Assembly: GCA_023460575.1 (NCBI GenBank)
Contig: JAEWPQ010000054.1
Span: 1-50,325 of the forward strand
DNA from: Bacillota bacterium
GTDB taxonomy: Bacteria > Bacillota > Clostridia > Lachnospirales > Lachnospiraceae
Direction of reading: 5' to 3'
Length of the DNA stretch: 50,325 nucleotides
The translations under genes were made by a program, and so were the position numbers. Positions within the stretch are counted from its first letter, which is position 1. Each line of letters begins with the position of its first letter. Under the pieces are notes generated by a model that saw only the letters and a program-made list of their open reading frames with translations, did no database searches and was not told the origin of the DNA. Of the stretch, positions 1 to 8,078 are shown in pieces.

Positions 1-13
1 TCTTATAAACAAG

Positions 14-35
14 GGCGCGAAGCGCCGCATTTTTC
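14..35 (+). terminator. Possible small terminator hairpin
   Basis: GGCGC (14-18) pairs with GCGCC (22-26) around a GAA loop, followed by GCA and a run of five T. It is short for an intrinsic terminator and may end whatever gene lies left of the window. Confidence 0.3.
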
Positions 36-87
36 GATGAATTTGTCAAGCGTTTTGATGAAAAAAGTGGGGGATTTTAATAAAAAA

Positions 88-126
88 GGAATCTGAAAGC
101 CTTATAAATCGAGGCTTAGAGATTCC
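88..126. promoter_or_regulatory. Imperfect dyad upstream of hcp
   Basis: GGAATCT (88-94) pairs with AGATTCC (120-126), and AAGCCT (97-102) pairs with AGGCTT (112-117), with a two-base mismatch between the stems and a loop of about 9 nt. No T-run follows, so it does not look like a terminator. It ends 31 bp before the hcp ATG. It could be an operator for a redox or NO-responsive regulator, which commonly control hcp, or a leader hairpin. I do not recognise the motif as a specific regulator's site. Confidence 0.4.
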
Positions 127-157
127 GCGAGACTATATAATACTAAGGAGGAATTGT

Positions 158-1786
158 ATGGGAATGTTCTGTTATCAATGTCAGGAAACTGCCAGAAACA
201 CTGGTTGTACCGTAAAAGGTGTTTGCGGCAAGAATGAAGAAGTTGCAAAACTGCAGGATCTTTTGATCTATGTCTGTAAAGGAATTTCAGATATTATAGT
301 CAAAGGAAAACTGGATATCAGCGATCTGGAAGACGTAAATCATGAAGTAATTAAGAGTATGTTTATTACGATTACCAATGCCAATTTTGATGCAGAGGCA
401 ATTGAAAAGCAAATTCTTACAATGATTTCGTTTAGAAACAAGCTGAAACAAAATGTATCTGTAACAAAACTTCATGATTCAGCACAGTTCAGTATTACTG
501 ACAGGGAATCCATGCTGGAAAAAGCAGCCGAAACAGGTGTCCTGCAGACAGCAGATCCGGATGTCAGATCCTTAAGGGAATTGATTACATACGGCTTAAA
601 AGGAATGGCAGCTTACACCCACCATGCATTGAATGCCGGTAAAGAAAATCTGGATATCTATGGATTTATCTATGAGGCATTTTCCTCTGTTTTGGATAAT
701 TCTCTGACCATAGATCAGCTTGTTGCTCTTACTTTAAAGACCGGACAGTTTGGTGTAGCGGCTATGGCGCTTCTGGATGATGCCAACACCTCAAAGTACG
801 GAAATCCCGAGATTACTACAGTTAATATCGGAGTGAGAAATAATCCTGCTATTCTGATTTCCGGTCACGATCTTACGGACTTAGAACAGCTCTTAGAGCA
901 GACCAGAGGCACTGGAGTTGATGTTTATACACATAGTGAGATGCTTCCGGCACATTATTATCCATTCTTCAAAAAGTATGATAACTTCGCTGGAAATTAT
1001 GGCGGATCGTGGTGGCGTCAGGTGGATGAGTTTGGCCCCTTTGGCGGCCCCATTCTTTTTACAACTAACTGTATTGTCCCGCCCAGATCTGAGGAAATCA
1101 GGGATCGTATATTCACTACCGGAGCAACCGGGTATCCCGGATCCAATCATATTGAAGCGGGTGCCGATGGAAAGAAGGACTTTTCCTCAATTATCGAATT
1201 GGCAAAAAAACTGCCTTCTCCAACTGAAATTGAAACAGGAACCATTATCGGAGGTTTCGCTCATGAGCAGGTTTTTGCTCTTGCAGATAAAGTAGTGGAG
1301 GCAGTAAAATCCGGGGCAATCAAAAAATTCTTTGTCATGGCCGGCTGTGACGGCAGAATGAAATCAAGAGAATATTATACAGAATTTGCAGAAAAACTGC
1401 CCAAGGACACCGTAATTCTTACTGCCGGGTGCGCGAAATACAGATATAATAAGCTGCCGCTTGGTGATATCGGCGGTATACCAAGAGTGCTGGATGCCGG
1501 GCAATGTAACGATTCCTACTCTCTGGCTGTGGTTGCTTTAAAACTGAAGGAGATATTTGGAGTTGATGATATTAACCAGCTGCCAATCGCATACAACATC
1601 GCGTGGTATGAACAAAAAGCGGTTATTGTACTTCTTGCACTTTTATACCTTGGTGTAAAAAATATTCACCTGGGTCCAACACTTCCAGGTTTCCTTACAC
1701 CCAATGTGGCAAAGGTACTTGTAGAAAACTTTGGAATTGCTGGTATTGGAACAGTGGAAGATGATATCCGGTTATTTATGGCATAA
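158..1786 (+). CDS. hcp: Hybrid cluster protein / hydroxylamine reductase (Hcp)
   Basis: 542 residues, usual for the family. The N-terminal cysteine set C5-x2-C8-x8-C17-x5-C23 is the clostridial/Desulfovibrio spacing that binds a cubane Fe-S cluster, unlike the wider spacing of the enterobacterial type. C305 (TNCIVPP), C397 (AGCDGR), C425 (AGCAKYRYN) and C450 (GQCNDS) sit where the hybrid Fe-S-O cluster ligands are expected. Family members reduce hydroxylamine in vitro and are thought to detoxify NO or act as S-nitrosylases in anaerobes; the protein is cytoplasmic. The ATG at 158 is preceded by AAGGAGGA at 7 nt. It is monocistronic: a strong terminator follows, and no NADH oxidoreductase partner (hcr) is adjacent, as is usual in Clostridia. 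Confidence 0.96.
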   Translation: MGMFCYQCQETARNTGCTVKGVCGKNEEVAKLQDLLIYVCKGISDIIVKGKLDISDLEDVNHEVIKSMFITITNANFDAEAIEKQILTMISFRNKLKQNVSVTKLHDSAQFSITDRESMLEKAAETGVLQTADPDVRSLRELITYGLKGMAAYTHHALNAGKENLDIYGFIYEAFSSVLDNSLTIDQLVALTLKTGQFGVAAMALLDDANTSKYGNPEITTVNIGVRNNPAILISGHDLTDLEQLLEQTRGTGVDVYTHSEMLPAHYYPFFKKYDNFAGNYGGSWWRQVDEFGPFGGPILFTTNCIVPPRSEEIRDRIFTTGATGYPGSNHIEAGADGKKDFSSIIELAKKLPSPTEIETGTIIGGFAHEQVFALADKVVEAVKSGAIKKFFVMAGCDGRMKSREYYTEFAEKLPKDTVILTAGCAKYRYNKLPLGDIGGIPRVLDAGQCNDSYSLAVVALKLKEIFGVDDINQLPIAYNIAWYEQKAVIVLLALLYLGVKNIHLGPTLPGFLTPNVAKVLVENFGIAGIGTVEDDIRLFMA

Positions 1787-1820
1787 TGCCTGATTTGTAA
1801 TTTATTATAGTTAATACAGG

Positions 1821-1875
1821 AAACAGCGGAAAATGATAAATGCTCATTTGTCATTCTCCGCTGTTTCTATTTTTC
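1821..1875 (+). terminator. Intrinsic terminator of hcp
   Basis: Long hairpin: AAACAGCGGA (1821-1830) pairs with TCCGCTGTTT (1857-1866), with further pairing of AATGA/TCATT and AAATG/CATTT inside. CTATTTTTC follows. It lies 35 bp after the hcp stop. Confidence 0.85.
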
Positions 1876-1908
1876 AGTGTATCTTAATTTGAAGGTGACA
1901 GCCAATAC

Positions 1909-2055
1909 ATGAAACATTTCAATAAAAAGTCAAAATTTATTTCGGGTTTCCAGCCCTCCTTATGCGATATGATGAGGTATCATCAGTATGATATAGCACT
2001 GAAAGACTGCCCAGCCAACGGCATATGGGCGTATTCGCACTATCTAAAACAATGA
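1909..2055 (+). CDS. Possible 48-residue small protein
   Basis: An ATG at 1909 opens a 48-codon frame ending in TGA at 2053-2055, with GAAGGTG (1891-1897) upstream as a modest ribosome site. The product is basic at the N-terminus (MKHFNKKSKF), has two cysteines and is rich in Tyr and His (SLCDMMRYHQYDIALKD); it has no signal peptide or membrane segment. It ends 19 bp before the first tail-collar gene and would be co-transcribed with it. I know no family for it. Support is only the open frame, the ribosome site and position, so it could be a chance ORF in the leader. Confidence 0.35.
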   Translation: MKHFNKKSKFISGFQPSLCDMMRYHQYDIALKDCPANGIWAYSHYLKQ

Positions 2056-2074
2056 GAGTAAGGAGGAAATTATT

Positions 2075-2326
2075 ATGGACCCTTATATTGGTCAGATTCA
2101 GCTATTTCCCTATAATTTTGAACCCAGAGGCTGGGTTCTGTGTGATGGAAGAACAATGCAGATCATGCAAAATCAGGCATTATATTCTCTCTTAGGAATT
2201 ACATTTGGAGGCAATGGAACGACTGAATTTAAGATACCCGACTTAAGAAATGCAAATCCTCTTGCAGCGACCAGCCAGATGAAGTATTACATAGCAGTTG
2301 AGGGGCTGTATCCCATGAGACCATAA
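2075..2326 (+). CDS. Miniature tail-collar (microcystin-dependent protein-like) protein 1
   Basis: 83 residues. Residues 1-57 match the phage tail-collar fold found at the start of MdpB/microcystin-dependent proteins: MDPYIGQIQLFPYNFEPRGW, then LCDGR, the NQALYSLLG segment and the TFGGNGTTEFKIPDLR signature. Usual members run to about 170-190 residues, with a central His/Thr-rich stretch before a C-terminal KYYIAVEGLYP-type strand. Here the collar part joins almost directly to that last strand (residues 70-80), so the protein looks like an internally shortened version rather than a 3' truncation. It has no signal peptide. The start has AAGGAGGAAA at good spacing. It is followed 42 bp later by a second copy of the same design. 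Likely a structural tip or adhesin subunit; the real role is unknown. Confidence 0.8.
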   Translation: MDPYIGQIQLFPYNFEPRGWVLCDGRTMQIMQNQALYSLLGITFGGNGTTEFKIPDLRNANPLAATSQMKYYIAVEGLYPMRP

Positions 2327-2368
2327 TTTGCAGCAGCCTTAATCATGGATGGAAAGGAGAGAAAATGC

Positions 2369-2614
2369 ATGGATGAATTTTTGATTGGTGAAATCATTCC
2401 TGTACCCTATACATTTGTACCTGAGTTTACGCTGCAATGTGATGGGCAGGAGTACCCGGTTCAGCAGTTTCAACTACTATTTGCTTTAATTGGATTTACG
2501 TTTGGAGGCAATGGTTCCACTACATTTCGTGTTCCCAATCTAAAAGGATTTGAACCCAACCCCAAAATCCGTTACGTCATAGTGACAAATGGTATATTCC
2601 CTGATCGATATTAG
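2369..2614 (+). CDS. Miniature tail-collar protein 2
   Basis: 81 residues from the ATG at 2369. An in-frame ATG at 2345 lies upstream of the ribosome site AAAGGAGA (2353-2360), so 2369 is preferred (8-nt spacing). The sequence aligns throughout with the preceding gene: IGEIIPVPYTFVPEF, LQCDGQ, FQLLFALIGFTFGGNGS, TTFRVPNL and the final YVIVTNGIFPDRY. It has the same collapsed layout, collar plus terminal strand with the middle missing, and no signal peptide. The two genes are diverged duplicates; two different small subunits suggest a hetero-oligomer, which is inference. Confidence 0.8.
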   Translation: MDEFLIGEIIPVPYTFVPEFTLQCDGQEYPVQQFQLLFALIGFTFGGNGSTTFRVPNLKGFEPNPKIRYVIVTNGIFPDRY

Positions 2615-2677
2615 TCAGATGCTGATATCGATGAATAACCGTATTTCAAATTACCGGAAAGGATTGATGAGATAAAT

Positions 2678-3697
2678 ATGGGTATAAATTTGGCTTTGAA
2701 TGCAGATATAACTGCAAGCAGTTATGTCGATCCTTATGCGCCTGGCAGAGCTGTAAACGGAATAGTCAGTGACCCCACCTCCAGATGGCTGTGTGCTGCT
2801 CTGCCGGGGTGGCTGCGCCTTGATTTAAAAAAGTCCTGCTGGGTCGGCCAGTGGACAGTAAAAAGTATAGGAAGTAACGCTGGCTGGCCGGATAATTATT
2901 GTATGACTTCGTTTCGTCTGGAAAGCAGTTTAAACGGAACTAATTGGACCACAGTGGATTCTGTAACCGGCAATACAAACAATACGTGTACGCGGGTGCT
3001 GGTAAATCCGGTATATGCCAGATATTTCAGACTCTTCGTTCCTGGAGAAGGGGGATTACAAGCCAATAAATCCGCCGCTTCTGTCATGGAACTGGAACTG
3101 ATAGAAACAGATGTGGCCGTTCTGACTTCCCTGGAAATAAAGGATAAAGAAGAGCACACCGCATTGCTGACTCCTGTATTTCATCCTGATACACTGTCAT
3201 ATACTTCCAATGTCGGATATGATTCTGACCGTATTACAGTGATTCCTGTTGCATCAAAAACTACGGCAGCTATTACAGTCAACGGGCAGGCATTGACAGA
3301 GGGAAAAGCTAATGTCGATATGATTAACGGGTCAAACAGGGTTGAGATTAAGGTAACTTCAGCAGACGGTTATAAAGTGACCTATGTGGTAAATGTTACA
3401 AGGGCCAGCAGTCCTTATCTGACTACAGTGAAATTTACCGGAATTCGTTTTTCGGGATTTGTAAAAACAACGTATAATTATAATTTGAGTGCTGGTTCGA
3501 CGCTTACCAGTACTGCAGTTACGCCAACTGCGGAAGATCCGGAGGCAGCTGTTGTGATTACCTTAAATGGTGTTGTATATAACAGCGGTCAGTCAATTCC
3601 GCTGAGTAATGGCATGAATCCCATCAATCTTGTTGTTACCTCAAAAACAGGAGTTGACAGCAGAACTTATGTATTTAATGTAAATAAAAGCATATAA
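2678..3697 (+). CDS. Discoidin (F5/8 type C) and cadherin-like domain protein, no signal peptide
   Basis: 339 residues. Residues about 5-145 form a galactose-binding-like F5/8 type C domain (NLALNADITASSYVDPYAPG, WLRLDLKKSCWVGQWTV, ARYFRLFVPGEGG), a fold that usually binds carbohydrate. Two cadherin-like beta-sandwich modules follow: about 150-243 (LTSLEIKD, FHPDTLSYTSNV, VEIKVTSADGYKVTYVVNV) and about 247-339 (TTYNYNLSAGSTLTSTAV, LVVTSKTGVDSRTYVFNV). There is no signal peptide, membrane segment or anchor, although these domains normally work outside the cell. It follows the two mini tail-collar genes on the same strand with a 63-bp gap, so the three are probably one operon whose products assemble into a particle or leave by a non-Sec route. 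A hairpin ends the unit at 3707-3756. Confidence 0.8.
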   Translation: MGINLALNADITASSYVDPYAPGRAVNGIVSDPTSRWLCAALPGWLRLDLKKSCWVGQWTVKSIGSNAGWPDNYCMTSFRLESSLNGTNWTTVDSVTGNTNNTCTRVLVNPVYARYFRLFVPGEGGLQANKSAASVMELELIETDVAVLTSLEIKDKEEHTALLTPVFHPDTLSYTSNVGYDSDRITVIPVASKTTAAITVNGQALTEGKANVDMINGSNRVEIKVTSADGYKVTYVVNVTRASSPYLTTVKFTGIRFSGFVKTTYNYNLSAGSTLTSTAVTPTAEDPEAAVVITLNGVVYNSGQSIPLSNGMNPINLVVTSKTGVDSRTYVFNVNKSI

Positions 3698-3706
3698 ATA
3701 AAAATC

Positions 3707-3761
3707 TCTCAGAGACATGAAGCAGAGAGAAAATATTCCTCTTTATGTCTCTGAGAATTTT
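3707..3761 (+). terminator. Hairpin ending the tail-collar/discoidin unit
   Basis: CTCAGAGACAT (3708-3718) pairs perfectly with ATGTCTCTGAG (3745-3755), and the stem continues inward for several pairs. AATTTTGG follows, a poor T-run, so termination may be partial. Because the structure includes the ATG at 3717, that codon is unlikely to start the next gene. Confidence 0.6.
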
Positions 3762-3779
3762 GGTGAAGAGAGTGATAAT

Positions 3780-6700
3780 ATGATTTTAAAGAAAAAGAAG
3801 CGCTTTTTAAGCGGCGTTCTTATTGCAGCTGTACTAATGTCTGCGATTCCGTTTAGCGTATATGCGGATACAGGACAGATTTTAAGTGAAGATGATCAGG
3901 ACGCAAAAGCCATTAATGGCTGGGTTGGAAGTATTGATGGCCGGAGTGATCTTTTTGGATCTAACGGAGACCCGGTTAAAAGCTGGTATCAGTACAATAT
4001 GCAGAACCCTATAGGAAAAAGTTCACCCACCGATGATTTAGACAGCAATGAAAATATTATTGAGTATTGTTCTTATTTCCTGGCTGGAGATAATAGCAAA
4101 GGCACCATTCATAAAGATTATATACTCAGTAATACTGGCTATTTTAATCTGACAGCTTCTTGTCAGATGTTTCTGCAATTCCCTAATGATGCAGGAAAGT
4201 TAAAAATAGAAGTGTATGATAATACCGCAGGGACGGGTGATCCGATTAACAGTTCATTGGCCGCAGCTCAATATAAGAGCGGAGAATGGGATAGTGTAAC
4301 AATTGACAATCTGTATATAACATCACACGCAAAAATGATCCGGGTGATATTAGAGGCCTCCACAGAATTAAACGATTCAAATGACTATGTTGATTTTGAT
4401 GGTTTAAGTATAACGCTTGCCGCAGCAGCAGCGCCTCCGATTATTTCTAATTTGGATGGCGATACAGTTACATTTACAGAGGAAGGATCCCCAGTATCGC
4501 TGGATAAAGACAGCAACGTTACAGTAAAGGTAGATTCCGATTTCGGCAGAACCTATACTGGCGGCTTGGTTTCTGCCTCTATTACTGGTAACGGTGTGGC
4601 CGCAGAGGATGTGTTGGAACTTGCTCAGACCGGTGGTATTACGCTGTCTGGAAGCAATGTTCTCTATAGCGGAACCTCAATCGGTACGTATTCAGGAGGA
4701 GCTTCAGGAACAAATCTCTCCATTTTGTTAAATTCAAATGCTAATGATACCAGTGTCTCAGCATTAATAAAAGCAATTACGTACAAAAACACCAACACAG
4801 TAAAACCCGATACAAAAACAAGAACAGTTATGGTATCAGCAGAAGATAACACCAATGCATCAGAGCCAGTCTATACAACTGTTAATGTGCAGAGTGTAAA
4901 CTATGCTCCCGCCAGAAAAAGCGGTGTGGAAGCATCTGCATCGGACTTTGTGCCAGTTAAAACCCCATATTCTCTGGATTTAAGCACAATATTTGTAGAT
5001 CCTGATACAGACTCTATGACCTATAAGGTAATAGTAAACAGTGGGTCTGAAGTGACAGCAGTAGAGAAGTATTCTTATACTCCATTAGCTGCAGGTATCA
5101 ATACCCTTGTATTTATAGCCAATGACGGAACTGTGAATTCTACAGACACTTATACGGTGACGCTCACGGCAGTTAATACAGCCCCGTCCAGAATAGGTGG
5201 GGTGGGACCTTCTGTATCAATGAACATAACTGTCGGTACGGTATTCACTCTTGATTTAAATACAATCTTTGAAGATGCGGATGAGGATGCTCTGACTTAT
5301 ATAGTAAAAGTAAACGAGGAAACAGAGCAGACTACTGGCAATAGCTATTCCTACACACCGGCAGCACCGGGAACGTATACGTTGGTATTTAAAGCCAGTG
5401 ACGGAAACGATGTCTCAACAGATACCTACACAGTAGCGATGAATGTAAAAGCACCCAATACGCCTCCGGCAAGGAAATCCGGTGTAAATGAAAGTGATAC
5501 AGACAGTACAGCAGTTAATAAGGCATACTCCATTAGCCTGAATACAATATTTGAGGATATTGATGGTGATAATTTGACCTATAAGGTTAAAATTAACGGA
5601 GGAACGGAAGTGGCCGCTGACGAAAGCTATTCCTATACCCCTACCACTACTGGAACGGATACGCTGGTATTTAGAGCCAATGATGGAACAGCAGACTCAG
5701 CAGATACCTACACGGTAACCCTTACAGCCCTTAATTCGGTTCCAGTGAGAAAAAGCGGAGCAGGAGAAACTCAATCTGAAAATATCACAGTCAATAACCC
5801 TTATACGCTTGATTTAAGTACAATATTTGAAGATGAGAACAAGGATGTTCTGAGCTATAAAGTAAAAGTAAACGAGGAAGCCGAAAAGGCAGCTGACGAG
5901 AGTTATTCCTTTACACCGACAGCAGTTGGAACGTATACGCTGGTATTTAAAGCCAATGACGGAATTAGTGATTCAACAGATATCTATACCGTAACTCTCA
6001 ATGTAAAAGCACTAAATACTGCTCCTGAAAGAAAGGACGGAGTAGAAGAAACGCTTACATGGGAAAAACCAGTCGATACTACAATTATTGTGACCTTAAT
6101 GCATATGTTTCAGGATTCGGACAGTGATCCTTTAACCTACAAGGTAAAGATTGATGATGGACCTGAAGTGACAGCAGACGATATCTTTTATTATAAGCCA
6201 ACCACCGTAGGTACGCATACCTTGGTATTTAAAGCCAATGATGGATTTGTAGATTCCACCGAAACTTATACCATAATCTTTATAGCAACAGAAAATCCTG
6301 TTATATCAATCACCTCCCCTGATCCTGTGACGGGAATTACCAACGGTACAGCAAAAACGGCTTCTGCACTTGGGCTGCCTGAACATGTAAATCTTTATAC
6401 TTATACAGGAAATGTATCGGCCGATGTAACCTGGGATGTAGAAGCAAGCTCTTATGATCCGAATCAGAAAACAGAGCAGACATTCCTTGTGGAAGGAACC
6501 GTAACACTGCCCGCCGGAGTATATAATCCTGACGGTATATCCCTGGATGTAACGATTAATGTAACTGTAAAAGCAGAAGTACTGGTGGATAAGGTTTTGG
6601 AGAGTATTTCTCCGTTGTCTCCTGTATCAGGAATTCCAAACGGTACAGCAAAAACAGCTACGGCACTTGGTCTGCCTGTAAATGTGGACCTTGAGACTGA

Positions 6701-7901
6701 TAACGGAACCGTATCCGCCAATGTCACCTGGGATGTGGCAGCCAGCTCCTATGATCCTGACCTGAAAACAATCCAGACTTTCGAGGTAGAAGGAACTGTG
6801 ATTCTTCCGACCAAAGTAATTAATCCTGACGGAGTATCCATGGATATTACAGTCGAAGTAACAGTGGATGCAGAGTCACTGACTGATAAAATCCTGGAAA
6901 AAATTTATCCGCTGCCTTCTATAAAAGGAATTACAAACGGAACCGCCAAAACAGCCACTGCCCTGGGGATGCCGGTCAGAGTTACGCTGGGAACTGATGC
7001 CGGAAACGTCCAGGCGGATGTGATCTGGGATTTGGATTCCTGTTCCTATGACCCGTTCATCAGTGAAGAACAAACATTTACCGTAGACGGTACCGTGGTA
7101 CTGCCAGACAACGTTATAAATCCCGATGGAATCTCCCTGGAAGTAACAATTAATTTAACGGTTATGGAAGAACAGGAAGAACAGGAATATTATACTCTCC
7201 GGATCAATGTGACAAAAAGACCGGATAAAGTCAGCTATACACTGGGAGAGGATTTAGATACACAGGGGCTTGAGGTAACTGAATATCAGAAAGCCAGTCC
7301 CTCAAATGCAGTGAAAAAAACAGTTTTATCAGAGGGGCAGTATGATCTGGAGTATAATCTAACCAGAACAGGAACACGAACAGTTAAGGTTATTTATTAC
7401 GGAACCGACCGGTATGGGAATGAAAAAGAGTTTAAAGATGAGTTTACTGTCAGAGTAAAAGAACCGCCGAGAGATGACAGCGATGATGACGACGATGATG
7501 AAAGAGGAATTACAGCGCCAGGCAAACCAAAAGGCGGAGACGATGACCACTATTATTCCGGAAGCTGGCAATCAGATGAAAATGGGTGGAGGATTACCGG
7601 AAATGATGGAAGCAGTCCGGTAAATCGTTGGGTTTACACCGACTGGAAGGGATCAAACGACTGGTACTTCTTTGACGAAAAAGGCTATATGGTAACTGGC
7701 TGGTTTGAATACAATGGCAATAAGTATTATTTAAATCCGGTCAGTGACGGAAAAAAAGGCTATATGTATACCGGCTGGAACATGATTGAAGGAAAATGGT
7801 ATTATTTCAGTGAAGCGGCAGATGAAACAAAAGGTTCCATGCTTAAGGACACCACAACTCCCGATGGGCATCGGGTAGGACCGGATGGAGAACGTATTTA
7901 A
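3780..7901 (+). CDS. Large secreted multi-repeat surface protein with wall-binding repeats
   Basis: 1373 residues from the ATG at 3780, which opens with a clear signal peptide (MILKKKKRFLSGVLIAA..., likely cut after VYA, residue 29). The in-frame ATG at 3717 lies inside a hairpin and would bury the signal. Order: a unique N-terminal domain (30-220); a beta-rich adhesin-type domain (220-373, ISNLDGDTVTFTEEGSPVSL); five cadherin-like repeats (374-837, each with a DLxTIFxDxDxDxLTYKV-like core and TLVFKANDG); three Ig-like repeats (841-1129, GITNGTAKTATALG, VTWDV, VEGTV); one further Ig-like domain resembling bacterial Ig group 3 (1139-1227); an Asp-rich linker; and choline-binding-type repeats (1259-1373, GWFEYNGNKYYLNP) for non-covalent wall attachment. 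There is no LPXTG motif. Probably an adhesin. The Asp-rich repeats suggest calcium binding, which is inference. Confidence 0.88.
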   Translation: MILKKKKRFLSGVLIAAVLMSAIPFSVYADTGQILSEDDQDAKAINGWVGSIDGRSDLFGSNGDPVKSWYQYNMQNPIGKSSPTDDLDSNENIIEYCSYFLAGDNSKGTIHKDYILSNTGYFNLTASCQMFLQFPNDAGKLKIEVYDNTAGTGDPINSSLAAAQYKSGEWDSVTIDNLYITSHAKMIRVILEASTELNDSNDYVDFDGLSITLAAAAAPPIISNLDGDTVTFTEEGSPVSLDKDSNVTVKVDSDFGRTYTGGLVSASITGNGVAAEDVLELAQTGGITLSGSNVLYSGTSIGTYSGGASGTNLSILLNSNANDTSVSALIKAITYKNTNTVKPDTKTRTVMVSAEDNTNASEPVYTTVNVQSVNYAPARKSGVEASASDFVPVKTPYSLDLSTIFVDPDTDSMTYKVIVNSGSEVTAVEKYSYTPLAAGINTLVFIANDGTVNSTDTYTVTLTAVNTAPSRIGGVGPSVSMNITVGTVFTLDLNTIFEDADEDALTYIVKVNEETEQTTGNSYSYTPAAPGTYTLVFKASDGNDVSTDTYTVAMNVKAPNTPPARKSGVNESDTDSTAVNKAYSISLNTIFEDIDGDNLTYKVKINGGTEVAADESYSYTPTTTGTDTLVFRANDGTADSADTYTVTLTALNSVPVRKSGAGETQSENITVNNPYTLDLSTIFEDENKDVLSYKVKVNEEAEKAADESYSFTPTAVGTYTLVFKANDGISDSTDIYTVTLNVKALNTAPERKDGVEETLTWEKPVDTTIIVTLMHMFQDSDSDPLTYKVKIDDGPEVTADDIFYYKPTTVGTHTLVFKANDGFVDSTETYTIIFIATENPVISITSPDPVTGITNGTAKTASALGLPEHVNLYTYTGNVSADVTWDVEASSYDPNQKTEQTFLVEGTVTLPAGVYNPDGISLDVTINVTVKAEVLVDKVLESISPLSPVSGIPNGTAKTATALGLPVNVDLETDNGTVSANVTWDVAASSYDPDLKTIQTFEVEGTVILPTKVINPDGVSMDITVEVTVDAESLTDKILEKIYPLPSIKGITNGTAKTATALGMPVRVTLGTDAGNVQADVIWDLDSCSYDPFISEEQTFTVDGTVVLPDNVINPDGISLEVTINLTVMEEQEEQEYYTLRINVTKRPDKVSYTLGEDLDTQGLEVTEYQKASPSNAVKKTVLSEGQYDLEYNLTRTGTRTVKVIYYGTDRYGNEKEFKDEFTVRVKEPPRDDSDDDDDDERGITAPGKPKGGDDDHYYSGSWQSDENGWRITGNDGSSPVNRWVYTDWKGSNDWYFFDEKGYMVTGWFEYNGNKYYLNPVSDGKKGYMYTGWNMIEGKWYYFSEAADETKGSMLKDTTTPDGHRVGPDGERI
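4899..6290 (+). repeat. Five tandem cadherin-like repeat units within the surface protein
   Basis: Units begin near 4899, 5175, 5458, 5731 and 6016, each about 275-285 bp (92-95 residues). Shared features are an NTAPxRKxGV start, a TLDLNTIFEDxD core, a SYSYTP strand and a TLVFKANDG to YTVTL end. DNA identity between units is visible but uneven, so this is an older domain expansion rather than a recent slippage product. Confidence 0.85.
6301..7165 (+). repeat. Three tandem Ig-like repeat units within the surface protein
   Basis: Units near 6301-6570, 6598-6870 and 6895-7165 share GIxNGTAKTATALGLP, a VTWDVxxSSYDP strand, TFxVEGTVxLP and NPDGxSLDVTI. They resemble bacterial Ig-like group 4 domains. 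The spacing of about 297 bp is regular. Confidence 0.8.
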
Positions 7902-7942
7902 ACCTTTTGCACTGTAATAGAATAATAGATTTTCAGATATGA

Positions 7943-8000
7943 AAAGGAAAGAGAGCATGCGGCAAAATAAACTTGTCCGTCCGCTCTCTTTCCTTTCTAT
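7943..8000 (+). terminator. Intrinsic terminator after the surface protein
   Basis: A perfect 14-bp stem, AAAGGAAAGAGAGC (7943-7956) with GCTCTCTTTCCTTT (7983-7996), enclosing a 26-nt loop. The T-rich 3' arm gives a fair release signal. Confidence 0.75.
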
Positions 8001-8078
8001 TGCAATGAATTAAAATATTTTTATTGCTATATTTTTCCGGAAATAGTAAAATAAACAAAAATACATGGAATTTGATGC

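Larger units (their letters stand above)
1..157. other. Leading gene-free stretch upstream of hcp
   Basis: No gene is recognised here. A frame is open from base 1 to a TGA at 94-96, so this could be the tail of a gene that starts outside the window, but the roughly 31 codons match no family I know. The stretch holds a small GC hairpin (14-26) and a larger imperfect dyad (88-126), listed separately. A good ribosome site (AAGGAGGA, 144-151) precedes the hcp ATG. Confidence 0.5.

Noticed and set aside
2075..3697. Prophage remnant
   Set aside because: Collar-like proteins alone do not make a phage; no capsid, portal, terminase, integrase or lysis genes are present, and flanking genes are ordinary chromosomal ones.
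4899..7165. CRISPR array or DNA satellite
   Set aside because: The repeats are about 275-300 bp, in frame and encode protein domains; there are no short identical repeats with unique spacers.
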